A stretch of 64,000 bases of DNA from an uncultured Chryseobacterium sp. (GTDB taxonomy: Bacteria > Bacteroidota > Bacteroidia > Flavobacteriales > Weeksellaceae): NCBI GenBank assembly GCA_913775525.1, contig CAJYLH010000024.1, positions 1 through 64,000 on the forward strand, given 5' to 3'. Positions 45,034 through 53,971 of the stretch are shown in pieces. The notes beneath the pieces are model-generated. The model was not told where the DNA came from. It worked only from the letters and a program-made list of their open reading frames with translations, and made no database searches. The number at the start of each line of letters is the position of its first letter. Position 1 is the first letter of the stretch. The translations under genes and the position numbers were made by a program.

Positions 45034-46063
45034 AAAAAATCCGCACAGACGCTACAATCCGCTTCTGGATGAATGGATCCTGGTATCTCCGCAACGTTCC
45101 GAAAGGCCGTGGCAGGGGCAGACTGAAGATTCTGCTCCTGAGCAGCAGCCTTCCTATGATCCGGGTTGTTACCTTTGTCCCGGTAATCTAAGGATCAGCG
45201 GTGAAAAAAATCCTGATTATACGGGTGTTTATGTTTTCGATAATGATTTCGGATCATTGATGAAGGAAGAAGTGGAACAATCTGAAGAGACCACAGACTT
45301 TTTTGCCATGAAGCCGGAACGTGGGATCAACAGGGTGATCTGTTTTTCTGACGATCACAGCCTTACCTTACCTGAAATGGAGGTAAATGATATCCGGAAT
45401 GTTGTGGACCTCTGGCAGCAGCAGTATAGGGAACTGGGTGCGATGGACTTCATCAACCATGTCCAGATTTTTGAGAACAAGGGACGCATCATGGGATGCA
45501 GTAATCCGCATCCGCACGGGCAGATCTGGGCGCAGTCATCAATCCCGACGCTGGTCCAGAGAACACAGAATAATCTTAAGAAGTATTTTAATACCTATGG
45601 AAAATCCCTGCTGGAGGATTACCTGAGAAAGGAGATCGAAACTGATGAACGAATCATTCTCAATAATGAACATTTTGTGGCATTGGTTCCGTTCTGGGCA
45701 TCGTGGCCTTACGAAACCATGGTGGTCAGTAAGCGGAAAATTTCTGATATCAGCGGGTTCTCAGAACCGGAAAAAACAGCACTGGCTGAAATCCTGAAGG
45801 GTCTTACCATAAAATACGACAATGTATTCCAGACCTCGTTTCCGTATTCGGCAGGAATTCATCAGGCACCTACAGACGGAAAAGATCATTCGGAATGGCA
45901 TTTCCATATGCATTTTTATCCGCCGCTTCTGCGAAGTGCAGAAATCAAAAAGTTTATGGTGGGATATGAAATGCTCGCAGAGCCGCAGCGTGACCTCACA
46001 CCGGAGCAGAGTGCTGCTGTCCTGAAAAACCTTCCGCTAGTGCATTATAAGAACAAAGATTGA
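45011..46063 (+). CDS. galT: Galactose-1-phosphate uridylyltransferase
   Basis: A 350-residue histidine-triad enzyme. Early motif RRYNPLLDEWILVSPQRSERPWQGQ, active-site NPHPHGQIWAQ with the nucleophilic His of the HPH triad, and later EWHFHMHFYPP are diagnostic. Zn-binding Cys are seen in CYLCPGN. It transfers UMP from UDP-glucose to galactose-1-phosphate. Two adjacent ATG codons overlap the end of galK (45011 and 45014); either gives the same protein within one residue. Confidence 0.95.
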   Translation: MMNTFNPKKNPHRRYNPLLDEWILVSPQRSERPWQGQTEDSAPEQQPSYDPGCYLCPGNLRISGEKNPDYTGVYVFDNDFGSLMKEEVEQSEETTDFFAMKPERGINRVICFSDDHSLTLPEMEVNDIRNVVDLWQQQYRELGAMDFINHVQIFENKGRIMGCSNPHPHGQIWAQSSIPTLVQRTQNNLKKYFNTYGKSLLEDYLRKEIETDERIILNNEHFVALVPFWASWPYETMVVSKRKISDISGFSEPEKTALAEILKGLTIKYDNVFQTSFPYSAGIHQAPTDGKDHSEWHFHMHFYPPLLRSAEIKKFMVGYEMLAEPQRDLTPEQSAAVLKNLPLVHYKNKD

Positions 46064-46136
46064 TAGGGACCGGGATTTGGCAAGGTTTTAGAATCTCTGT
46101 AAATCGTCCCGGCCTCGGGTGAATAAAAATTAATTT

Positions 46137-46934
46137 ATGAGAGACATCAGACTTATAGTAACCGATATGGATGGGACCTTCCTGAATTCCAATTATGAAA
46201 TCAGCCCTGAATTTCCGGCTATCTACAGCGAACTGAAAAAGAAGAATATTTTATTTGTGCCTGCAAGCGGAAGGCAGATGCCGGGCATTACACAATACTT
46301 CGGCGATATTGAAAATGAAATAGGATTCATCGCAGAAAACGGAGGCTATGTCATTTATAAGAACGAGGAGCTTTTTGCCGACCGGCTGGAACATAAGCAT
46401 ATTGTGGACATCATCAAGACTGTGCGTGAAATTCCTAAAGCCAAAGCCGTGTTATCTGCAAAGAAAACAGCTTATTATGAAACGGATGATGAAGAATTTG
46501 TAGATTTCTTTTCAAAATACTACACCAGGAACCAGAAAAAAGATGACCTTACAGAAGAGGTCAATGACAGTGCCTTTAAAATAGCGGTTTATCATCCAGA
46601 CGGTGCAGAAGAACACCTGTATCCTCATGTGAAAAAGTTCGAGCAGTATGACCTCGAAATTGTTATTTCCGGAAAACATTGGCTGGATATTATGAACAAA
46701 GATATCAATAAGGGTAATGCCCTGGAAAAACTGCAGCAGGCACTTGATATTTCTCCGGAACAGACCATGGCTTTCGGTGATTATATGAATGATATAGAGA
46801 TGCTGAAAAACGCACAATATTCTTACGCGATGAAGAATGCGCACCCTTCAGTTAAAGAAGCGGCAAGCTTTGAAGCATGTTCCAATGATAATTTTGGGGT
46901 ATTGGAAACCATTAAAAACCTTCTGAATCAGTAA
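46137..46934 (+). CDS. Cof-type HAD family sugar-phosphate phosphatase
   Basis: A 265-residue HAD hydrolase of subfamily IIB (Cof type). Motif I is LIVTDMDGTFLNSN, motif II lies in VPASGRQMP, and motifs III and IV are K-N-ALEKL and MAFGDYMNDIEMLKNA. Such enzymes dephosphorylate small sugar phosphates or pyridoxal phosphate. It follows galT by 73 bp and may relieve sugar-phosphate build-up in the galactose pathway, which is inference from position. Confidence 0.9.
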   Translation: MRDIRLIVTDMDGTFLNSNYEISPEFPAIYSELKKKNILFVPASGRQMPGITQYFGDIENEIGFIAENGGYVIYKNEELFADRLEHKHIVDIIKTVREIPKAKAVLSAKKTAYYETDDEEFVDFFSKYYTRNQKKDDLTEEVNDSAFKIAVYHPDGAEEHLYPHVKKFEQYDLEIVISGKHWLDIMNKDINKGNALEKLQQALDISPEQTMAFGDYMNDIEMLKNAQYSYAMKNAHPSVKEAASFEACSNDNFGVLETIKNLLNQ

Positions 46935-47087
46935 ATTCCTCAATTACCTACCACAAAAACAACCATGTTATTTTGCAGATATCGTAATTTTACTACCTGA
47001 AATGTAGAAAAAATTCTACATTTTTACTTGAGGGTTATAAATATTTGTATTTTTTCGTGAATTTATCGTTAATTCTTATATTATTTT

Positions 47088-47117
47088 TTGCATGTCTGTG
47101 AAAAATAATTACCTTTG
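47088..47117 (+). promoter_or_regulatory. Strong flavobacterial promoter of the tandem secreted proteins
   Basis: TTG at 47088-47090, exactly 19 bp spacing, then TACCTTTG at 47110-47117, a full match to the Bacteroidota consensus TTG-N19-TAnnTTTG. The first gene begins at 47161. Confidence 0.85.
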
Positions 47118-47160
47118 CACCGAATTTATTAACCCGTTTGTTCTAATTTAAAAACCAAAT

Positions 47161-47766
47161 ATGGAAATGAGAATTTACCGTATTGCGGCATTTTTTCTAT
47201 GCAGCATTGCCAATGCCCAAGTAGGGAATGTTGGCATCAATACAACCACCCCAAGAGTAAAACTTGATGTTAACGGAACGTATAAATCTCAGGAAATTAT
47301 CTCAGGAAACATCTCCAATGTAGGAGTTACTGAAAAAAACCGTTATTTACTCCTGGGTCAAAGCAACATTGATAACAGTGTCAGAAGAATAGATCCCAGC
47401 CAGGGAAATGCTCCGGGTATTGCAAGTATCATTACGTATAAGCTGGCTAATGCCAATCTGGACTGGGTGGAAAGCTTCAATACGAAAATTAACTCAACCG
47501 ATTATTCTTTGATGGTACTGTCTGCCTATTTTGACCGGGATGTTGTCGGTAATGTAACGGCAATTCCTTCGTACGGAGTGAAAAGCGTGAATAATGAATG
47601 GATAATATACGCAGATTATTCCCAGCTTGCCTCCACAACTAACGGGACCTGGACCGTGGTGTGTGCTGTATATCCTAAGACCTACGTTAAAATCTATTCT
47701 GAGAAAGGTCCCTTCAATCTGAACGGCACTTCAACAGGAACAGACTCTTCTCCAATCCTCCAATAA
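47161..47766 (+). CDS. Secreted VGIN-TP protein, tandem paralog 1
   Basis: A 201-residue exported protein: a signal peptide to about residue 20 (CSIANAQ), then VGNVGINTTTPRVKLDVNG, the signature shared with the next two genes and the protein at 24447. The C-terminal two thirds form a beta-rich domain with LMVLSAYFDRDV, NEWIIYADY and GTWTVVCAVYPK, ending in a Gly/Ser/Thr tail. No sorting domain is seen. Function unknown. A consensus promoter precedes it, and the second paralog starts 8 bp after it. Confidence 0.75.
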   Translation: MEMRIYRIAAFFLCSIANAQVGNVGINTTTPRVKLDVNGTYKSQEIISGNISNVGVTEKNRYLLLGQSNIDNSVRRIDPSQGNAPGIASIITYKLANANLDWVESFNTKINSTDYSLMVLSAYFDRDVVGNVTAIPSYGVKSVNNEWIIYADYSQLASTTNGTWTVVCAVYPKTYVKIYSEKGPFNLNGTSTGTDSSPILQ

Positions 47767-47774
47767 GTAAGAAC

Positions 47775-48410
47775 ATGAAAAAAGGCATCATTTTAATGGC
47801 TATTCTGGGACTTTCATCTCAGGTACAGGCCCAAATTGGAATCGGAACCACAACTCCTGCACAAAAGCTTGATGTGGTAGGAAGCACAGCGGTGAAATCT
47901 TCTGTATTTCTTGATCCGGTAGACTATGTAAACAATCCTTCCGGATTTACAATTTTAGGTACAGACCCGCAATCCAGCGTGGTAAACGGAAAGGTTCTTG
48001 CCGTAGAAAACCTCTACACTCCACTGACCATCCAGCCGTATTCCGTTACCAACATCTACAGAGATGATCTTACTGATCTTAACCTGAATATTTCTACCGA
48101 TAACTTTTTTATTACCGTAGCTAATTTTGAGGCTATCCCAAGTAGCGGTAACAACGGTATTTATACAGATACATCAGCGAATCCTGTTAATAAAGGACAT
48201 TTTGTATTCAATATCTTTGAATCCGGAGGAACATGGCATATCAACATATCTTATCCTACACTGAATACGCAGAATACTACTGACAGGTACACATACAATT
48301 TTGATGTCGTGATGTATTCAAAAAGATTTTATAAAAACCTGGGTACGGTTACATATGATCTTGGAGGGAGTAATAATGGTAGTGCACCAGCTGCACCTAG
48401 TGGAATCTAA
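47775..48410 (+). CDS. Secreted VGIG-TP protein, tandem paralog 2
   Basis: A 211-residue exported protein: signal peptide to about 22 (VQAQ), then IGIGTTTPAQKLDVVG. The C-terminal domain (NFFITVANFEAIPSSG, GTWHINISYPTLNT, YNFDVVMYSKRFYKNLG) is laid out like paralogs 1 and 3, including the GTW phrase and a Gly/Ala/Pro-rich tail. Function unknown. It is second in a three-gene unit with 8- and 12-bp gaps. Confidence 0.75.
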   Translation: MKKGIILMAILGLSSQVQAQIGIGTTTPAQKLDVVGSTAVKSSVFLDPVDYVNNPSGFTILGTDPQSSVVNGKVLAVENLYTPLTIQPYSVTNIYRDDLTDLNLNISTDNFFITVANFEAIPSSGNNGIYTDTSANPVNKGHFVFNIFESGGTWHINISYPTLNTQNTTDRYTYNFDVVMYSKRFYKNLGTVTYDLGGSNNGSAPAAPSGI

Positions 48411-48422
48411 TACTTTAAACAC

Positions 48423-49070
48423 ATGAAAAATACTATAAGTTTAGCTCTGTTGTTATTTACTTTCTTGATCAGCAATGCACAGACCACGGGAGTAGGAATA
48501 GGAACAAATACCCCTACCCATACGCTTGAAGTAAATGGAAATATGAAGCTTAGCGGCGATCTTTACCTGGAAAATCCAGGGAAACATACCGGTAATTCTG
48601 CCGATTCTTACCTGTTGGTGAGAGACAATAGTGACAAGGTCCTGAAGAGATACGTTCCCGCTACGGCACGCTACAGTGCAATCAACAGTACGGTATACTT
48701 CATTACCAATATCAATCCTCAGGGACTCTCCAATTTTGATACAGGAATTTCTGCGGCCAATTACTATCTGATAATCGGTGGATTCATCATCAGGGGAGTG
48801 AATAACAATTCAAATATTAACCTGACACAGCCAGGAAATACCAATCAGTATATACCCCAGTATTCGTGCCGCGCATTTGTACAGAATGGAACATGGCGTA
48901 TTGAATTTATGCCTAATAATGGGCGTGTATTCGATCAGAATCCTGAAATCAGGCTCAGTGTAAGTGTGTACAGGAGAGATATGCTGACCACTGTCAACAA
49001 TACAATTACGGTAGATATGGGTGCGAATACGGCAGGCACAGGTTCTGCACCGGCACCGGTATTACCATAA
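48423..49070 (+). CDS. Secreted VGIG-TP protein, tandem paralog 3
   Basis: A 215-residue exported protein: signal peptide to about 20 (ISNAQ), then TGVGIGTNTPTHTLEVNGN. It continues with LYLENPGKHTG and a C-terminal domain sharing NYYLIIGGFIIRG, NGTWRIEFMPN and LSVSVYRRDM with the other two. The tail is Gly/Ala/Pro-rich. Function unknown. It ends the unit and is followed by a strong terminator. Confidence 0.75.
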   Translation: MKNTISLALLLFTFLISNAQTTGVGIGTNTPTHTLEVNGNMKLSGDLYLENPGKHTGNSADSYLLVRDNSDKVLKRYVPATARYSAINSTVYFITNINPQGLSNFDTGISAANYYLIIGGFIIRGVNNNSNINLTQPGNTNQYIPQYSCRAFVQNGTWRIEFMPNNGRVFDQNPEIRLSVSVYRRDMLTTVNNTITVDMGANTAGTGSAPAPVLP

Positions 49071-49091
49071 AATATACAATGGTATCACGTA

Positions 49092-49138
49092 AAAAAAACC
49101 TGAATAAGCAATCTTATTCAGGTTTTTTTATGGGTTTT
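49092..49138. terminator. Strong bidirectional terminator after the three paralogs
   Basis: Arms AAACCTGAATAAG / CTTATTCAGGTTT around CAAT, with an A-run before and a T-run after. It serves the plus-strand unit and possibly the minus-strand gene ending at 49181. Confidence 0.85.
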
Positions 49139-49180
49139 CCGAAGTATGACGCCATATCTTTTTTTCTGAAACCGATTTAT

Positions 49181-49690
49181 TTACTGTTCATGATCCGAAA
49201 GGCCCAACTGTTTAATGGCAGCCGAATTCAGGTAAATCCTGTCAAAATACAGCAGAGACTCCACATCTTTAAAAGTTTGGGACAGCATATCCGATTTATT
49301 GAATGACAACTCAATAGATTCATCATATGAAGCTGTAATCCTCACCACAGAATAGCCGTTATAGGCAATGGTAAAGCCATAAAAGAAACACCTTCGTTCT
49401 GCTTCCTGGTAAATCCGGTATTCCCGGAATGCGGTAGTTTCAGGTTCCGCAATAGCAGGAGCCTGATTGTGTTCAAGGGTTTTCCATGAGGAATAATTCT
49501 TGGGCTCCTTGAGAATATTGCCCTGGGCATCTACCGGAACAAACATGCTGAGCAGCAAAGGCCTTTTAAGGAATACAGCATAGTTATTCATCAGGTTCAG
49601 GGTCTGAAGATCGGCATAGCCTTCATTGGCGTAATATTCAATGACGAAATCGGTCATAGGGATCAGCTTGTGCAGGGAATCGTCTTGCAT
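49181..49690 (-). CDS. Hypothetical cytoplasmic protein
   Basis: A 169-residue protein without signal peptide or membrane segment. It begins MQDDSLHKLIPMTDFVIEYY, has a middle with PLLLSMFVPVDAQGNIL, aromatic-rich stretches such as RRCFFYGFTIAYNGYSVVRIT, and ends KQLGLSDHEQ. I do not recognise the family. It is transcribed on the minus strand after a 167-residue membrane protein, with a 114-bp gap, so the two could be separate units. Confidence 0.65.
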   Translation of the reverse strand: MQDDSLHKLIPMTDFVIEYYANEGYADLQTLNLMNNYAVFLKRPLLLSMFVPVDAQGNILKEPKNYSSWKTLEHNQAPAIAEPETTAFREYRIYQEAERRCFFYGFTIAYNGYSVVRITASYDESIELSFNKSDMLSQTFKDVESLLYFDRIYLNSAAIKQLGLSDHEQ

Positions 49691-49804
49691 ACGAAGGTTA
49701 TTGGTTTGATATCAATTATGAAAGGGACAAATATACGGATTTCCGGTTTTTGAGAAATACTGTGCCAGTGTAAAATTTCAGCGCAGCATTACGTTTTTCG
49801 TGAA

Positions 49805-50308
49805 TCATCTTTTTACATCATAAGCAGTATTCCGGGCTGAGTATCCGGCCCAGAGCCATATACATAACAATCCGGCGATAAGTTGTGCCGGAAGGAATGT
49901 GGCTCGGACTAAATCGCTGAAATTATTGGAGGTCTTGTAAATGTATGGTACGAAGTGAACCTTCGGTTCGCTGTACCAGTACAGGTAATAATCCAGGAAA
50001 GCCCGGCCGGCAGTGATGAGTGTTACCAGGATAATGACGGTTGCAGGCTTTTTATTTTCTGCATTCAAAAGCATTACGAATCCAAGGGTGAGTGCTGCAT
50101 AGACGATCAGTTCAACAATGAAAAAAGCCACATGCACAATATCATAGGTAGGATGGGTTCCCGGATCGGGCGTGTGCAGCATGGACAGGAAATCAATGCA
50201 TTCTATAAGGAGGAATACGGCATACAACCCATATAGATACGCACAGAGCTTAATAGCGTTGTTTTCAGATCCGTAGAGGTTATAGAGAAATGTCGTTAAA
50301 TTTTTCAT
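49805..50308 (-). CDS. Hypothetical membrane protein with four TM helices
   Basis: A 167-residue protein with four hydrophobic segments at about 22-40, 57-82, 88-110 and 135-157. Soluble loops contain DPGTHPTYD and YWYSEPKVHFVPYIYK. No catalytic motif or known domain was recognised. On the minus strand, alone between the AraC gene and the 49181-49690 gene. Confidence 0.65.
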   Translation of the reverse strand: MKNLTTFLYNLYGSENNAIKLCAYLYGLYAVFLLIECIDFLSMLHTPDPGTHPTYDIVHVAFFIVELIVYAALTLGFVMLLNAENKKPATVIILVTLITAGRAFLDYYLYWYSEPKVHFVPYIYKTSNNFSDLVRATFLPAQLIAGLLCIWLWAGYSARNTAYDVKR

Positions 50309-50502
50309 AATCTGCTTTAGGTAAACGGTATTGTTTTAGTCTAAATTACAAAAAATGGGCAGATTATGGAGGATGGAGCTGTTTTCAGCTGTTATTTTTT
50401 TTATCGGTATGATGGAGATTTAAAATTTAATGATTTAAAGATTTAAAGATTGGTGTAAACTAGGGATTTTGGTTTGATAGGGTGGATTGTATATGACATG
50501 GG

Positions 50503-51408
50503 TTATTTATTTCTGACACGGAATGTTTTAGGAGAGATCTTCATCTTCTTTTTAAAGAATTTCCCGAAAAAAGACTGGTCACTGAAATTGAGTTCTTCAG
50601 AGATCTGAGCAACCGAAAGGCTGGAATTGAGCAGCAGGTCCCTGGCTTCCATAATGACGGAATTGGTAATGATCTCACGTGTAGAATCTCCCGATGCTTC
50701 CTTAATCACCCGTGTCAGGTAGCTTGGGGTTACAGACAGCTGTTCTGCATAGAATTCTACGGTACGTTCTTTTCTAGAATGTTTGGAAAGCAGGTCCAGG
50801 AACTGATACACAATTTCCTTTCTCCGGGAAGTCGTAGGATCAATCATTTTCTTTTCCGTGCAGCGGTAAATCGTCATGATTTCGAGGACGATCGAATTGA
50901 AATAATGATTGATCAGGTCTTTTGAATAATAATCATCACGGTCATCCGCTTCATCAATCTGGCGGATCAAAAATTTGAAAGTCTCCCGGTCTCTGTCTGT
51001 GGGGTGCAGGACGGGAGTGTTTTTTTCTGAAAAAAATATAATCTCGTTGATGTAATTCATATACCGGATGTTTTTCTGAACGAAAACATCACTGAATACA
51101 ATGCCGGTTATTTTAACATTTTCTTTATTATCGCTGGGATAGATAGTCGCATTGGCCGGAATAATCAGCATATCATTCGGTTTCAGAGCAAGGGTTTCGA
51201 AATTGATCTGTAATTCAGAATTTCCTTCCATAATCAGGATAATGGCAGAATTATCCGTTCTGAAGGGATACGGATACGGCGTAGTACAGAAATCTGAGGT
51301 TTCATCAATGATGAAAAAGTCATTTTTTATACGCTTCTGATCTGTATTTTTATTCAGCGTCTTCAGCAGGTCGTTAATGTTATGAAAAGCAACAGGACTG
51401 GTCATCAT
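50503..51408 (-). CDS. AraC family transcriptional regulator
   Basis: A 301-residue protein. The N-terminal AraC-binding (cupin-like) domain covers about 30-140 (IILIMEGNSELQINFETLALKPNDMLIIPANATIY). The C-terminal double helix-turn-helix covers about 200-298 (RTVEFYAEQLSVTPSYLTRVIKEASGDSTREII and SVAQISEELNFSDQSFFGKFFKKKMKISPKTFR). It lies downstream of a TetR gene on the same strand, 69 bp apart. In flavobacteria such regulators often control efflux or surface genes; the RND operon 2.5 kb away is a possible but unproven target. Confidence 0.9.
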   Translation of the reverse strand: MMTSPVAFHNINDLLKTLNKNTDQKRIKNDFFIIDETSDFCTTPYPYPFRTDNSAIILIMEGNSELQINFETLALKPNDMLIIPANATIYPSDNKENVKITGIVFSDVFVQKNIRYMNYINEIIFFSEKNTPVLHPTDRDRETFKFLIRQIDEADDRDDYYSKDLINHYFNSIVLEIMTIYRCTEKKMIDPTTSRRKEIVYQFLDLLSKHSRKERTVEFYAEQLSVTPSYLTRVIKEASGDSTREIITNSVIMEARDLLLNSSLSVAQISEELNFSDQSFFGKFFKKKMKISPKTFRVRNK

Positions 51409-51477
51409 AGCTGTTTTTGGATAAATGGATAATAAAGTTAAAAAATAAAACGGGATAAAATGATGTTCATCAGGCCA

Positions 51478-52068
51478 TCATATTTCTGCGGGTTTAAGGA
51501 GCAGCCTGAGGATTCTTTTTACATCCGGTTCCGTTTGGTTTTCCGCTGTAAGAAATTCCTGCCTTTTTCTGAGGAAATCCATAGAAATATAGTATCCATT
51601 GACGATTGAAAGCAGATGGGCCAGAAAATCTGCCGGTCCTGCATACTCAGTATTATTGTTCCTGATCCAGATCATGATCTCCGGAATCAGCTCCCCGAAT
51701 GGGTTCAATATTTTTTCTGTATGATCCTTCAGCTCATACTGAGTGATAAGGTAGACATCCAGATAGGGGTATTTTTTATATTTTGCCGCATAATAAGCAA
51801 TATACCGTTCCAGTTTTGCTTCAAAGGCGAGACCTTCCATATAACCGGGCAGAAGCGGAGAAAATTCCTGCGTAACTTCTCTGATTACCGTGTCGATCAG
51901 GTTTTTCTTGGAATGGAAGTAATAATGGATGGCCGTCCGCTCAATTCCGGCATACTCAGAAAGCTGTTGCGTGGTTACCGTAAACAGGCCTTGCCTGAAC
52001 AGCAGCTGTTTGGTAACATCTTTGATCCTATCTTCTGTTTTCAAGGTGGTCAGCTTTTGAGTTGTCAA
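51478..52068 (-). CDS. TetR/AcrR family transcriptional regulator
   Basis: A 196-residue repressor-type protein. The N-terminal helix-turn-helix (about 12-58: IKDVTKQLLFRQGLFTVTTQQLSEYAGIERTAIHYYFHSKKNLIDTV, given in part) is typical, and the C-terminal domain is helical and ligand-binding. Its start overlaps the stop of an 89-residue gene by 4 bp, so translation is coupled. Genes of this family commonly regulate RND pumps; the pump operon starts 1.9 kb away on the other strand. Confidence 0.9.
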   Translation of the reverse strand: MTTQKLTTLKTEDRIKDVTKQLLFRQGLFTVTTQQLSEYAGIERTAIHYYFHSKKNLIDTVIREVTQEFSPLLPGYMEGLAFEAKLERYIAYYAAKYKKYPYLDVYLITQYELKDHTEKILNPFGELIPEIMIWIRNNNTEYAGPADFLAHLLSIVNGYYISMDFLRKRQEFLTAENQTEPDVKRILRLLLKPAEI

Positions 52069-52334
52069 TGACTGTAGTGGAAAACCGGCAGTCCTGTTTT
52101 TTCCGTTTGGGCAGGAATCTTATTCAGAATAGAAAATTCAGTCTTATAGAGTTCGAAGACCGGTCGGAGTTCATTAACAGAAAACAACGTTTCTGATGAT
52201 ACGTTCAGGCACCTGAAATCATTGTCCATATACTCGCATTCGCAGTTCGGGATCAGTTCCAGGATGTCTTCCCTGAGCCAGAAAGCGTCCATGATCTCTT
52301 TGAATTTCAGCTTAAAAAGAATTGTTTTTTTCAT
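52065..52334 (-). CDS. Hypothetical 89-residue protein, coupled to TetR
   Basis: A small soluble protein starting MKKTILFKLKFKEIMDAFWL, with an acidic middle (CECEYMDND) and no recognised domain. It overlaps the TetR start by 4 bp and lies 7 bp after the SRPBCC-like gene, so all three form one operon. The tight packing is the main evidence that it is a real gene. Confidence 0.7.
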   Translation of the reverse strand: MKKTILFKLKFKEIMDAFWLREDILELIPNCECEYMDNDFRCLNVSSETLFSVNELRPVFELYKTEFSILNKIPAQTEKTGLPVFHYSH

Positions 52335-52341
52335 GTATGGT

Positions 52342-52776
52342 TTATTGTATTTTTATACGTTGGGCGTGATGCATGATCAATGAAAGGTCTTCAGGAGTGT
52401 CGTCCAGGATTTTGTGCATAACCGCAATCCTCCAGAACCAGGAAAGCATTCCTGTTATAGAGGTGGATATGGTCAGCTTCAGGCCTCCTTCCGTTTCTTC
52501 CAGGATAAATTTCCGGTCCATGGCAGCCAGAAGAAATCTGATCCTGAATGCAAATGACCGGTAACGGTCCAGTTCCGTTATCATTGCTCTGGTTTCTATG
52601 AAATCACGGTGCTTAACGGAAAACAGGGCTCCGGGAACCAGTTTCCTTTGCAATAGGGAAGAACGCAGGATATTGAAATCCCAACGGTTCCAGTGATTGA
52701 GATCCGTGATCAGTGTCCAGGCCTGTTTCCTGTTGACTTCACTGCTTATGCTGGAAAAAGACAAAGTTCGCATCAT
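52342..52776 (-). CDS. SRPBCC (START/polyketide cyclase-like) family protein
   Basis: 144 residues from the ATG at 52776 (MMRTLSFSSISSEVNRKQAW). A start at 52821 would add 15 residues upstream of the usual first strand. The pattern of a first strand, then AWTLITDLNHWNRWDFNI, GALFSVKHRDFIETRAMITEL, FILEETEGGLKLTISTSITG and a long C-terminal helix is the SRPBCC layout. These proteins bind hydrophobic ligands in a deep pocket. It is first in the operon with the 89-residue gene and TetR, suggesting a ligand-responsive unit. Confidence 0.75.
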   Translation of the reverse strand: MMRTLSFSSISSEVNRKQAWTLITDLNHWNRWDFNILRSSLLQRKLVPGALFSVKHRDFIETRAMITELDRYRSFAFRIRFLLAAMDRKFILEETEGGLKLTISTSITGMLSWFWRIAVMHKILDDTPEDLSLIMHHAQRIKIQ

Positions 52777-53971
52777 GGCCTGTAAATATTGGTTCACCAG
52801 GCAAATTTCAACAGTATACATTCAGATTCAAAGGTCTGTTTTGTGCTGAAATTGGTCTGTATCGTACCTGATCTGGCATATTGCCTGAATGCTACTGAAC
52901 CTTATCGTATGAGGGCAAGCACTGCGGCGCCGTCAGTTCGAGTTTTTTTCGCAGCAAAGCGGAGAAAAATGTATCGAGAACCTGTGATTAATAAACAAAA
53001 GTGGGATCCTTTTCAACAAGTTCTCGATATACTCCACTTCGTTTCGAACCCGAACAGACGGCGACGGAAATTAACTGGTGACCAACACTGCGGCCCCGTC
53101 AGTTCGAGTTTTTTTCGCAGCATCGCGGAGAAAAATGTATCGAGAACCGGTGATTAACAAACAAAAGAGTGCTGCTTTTCAAAAAAATTCTCGATACGCT
53201 CCACTTCGTTTCGCATCCGAACAGCCGACAACGGAAACCTATCCCTGACAAACACTACGTCCCCGTCAGTTCGAGTTTTTTTCGCAGCGAAGCGGAGAAA
53301 AATGTATCGAGGACCGATGAGTAATATAAAAAAACAATTCTTTCAACAATCTGCGATACGTTCCATGGAATTCTGCACTTCAACCGACATACGATATGAT
53401 CTGCTCAAAAAACAAGGCTGGAAAAGACCAATTCAGACTGGGTTTAAACCTTTTATATGATAAAGATGTTGATGAAATTTGTTGTGCAAATAATAGCGTT
53501 AGCAAACAATAGTGTAGGATTGTTTTTTTTCATTAATTTGGGAATCGGTCACATGGATAGATGTGGCCGATTCATATATCCCGATATTTCAAATCACTCT
53601 TTTACAAAATGATACATCGCCTGATGGATCATCCGCTTGCAGAGAAATCATATCCTGAAACCGTGTGTCTTTCCGGCATAACTCAATGTCATCCGCTGCT
53701 TGTCAGTGATCCGTTATCATGTGCAGCTAAGGCAGTATTCTTTTTATATTCTGTGCAGAAAACCTCTTTCCATCTTCATACCTGTTATGAAATTCCTATG
53801 GCAGATCTTGCAAAAAGCACAAGTATGTATGCCTTTCAGGTCATTTGTATCATTTTAGACCATTTTAAGACGAAAACAGACCTTTGAACCGGACTGTTCT
53901 TAGTCCAAATTTGCACTCACAAACAATAAGTACTCCATAGGGAAATCCCTACAACTTCAAATGGTAGATTT
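52777..53971. other. Long intergenic region with tandem repeats
   Basis: About 1.2 kb between divergent regulator and efflux operons. The part 52919-53375 holds three copies of a large repeat. The rest (53376-53971) should contain the RND operon promoter, which I could not place. Frames at 52789-53157 and 53561-53887 cross repeats or lack family features and were not accepted. Confidence 0.55.
52919..53375. repeat. Three tandem copies of a ~166-bp repeat with internal inverted repeat
   Basis: Copies begin near 52919, 53085 and 53251, each with CCGTCAGTTCGAGTTTTTTT followed by CGCAGC--AGCGGAGAAAAATG and TATCGAGAAC. About 50 bp later comes TTCTCGATACGCTCCACTTCG, which inverts the TATCGAGAAC phrase. 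The third copy is truncated. No coding frame is preserved through all copies. Confidence 0.85.

Noticed and set aside
52789-53157. 122-codon frame crossing the tandem repeats
   Set aside because: Most of its length is repeat sequence and the frame is not kept in the other repeat copies.
52919-53375. CRISPR array
   Set aside because: Only three long units with diverged inner parts, no short identical repeats with unique spacers, and no cas genes.
53561-53887. 108-codon frame upstream of the RND operon
   Set aside because: No recognisable domain or signal, and biased composition; it probably lies in the pump's control region.
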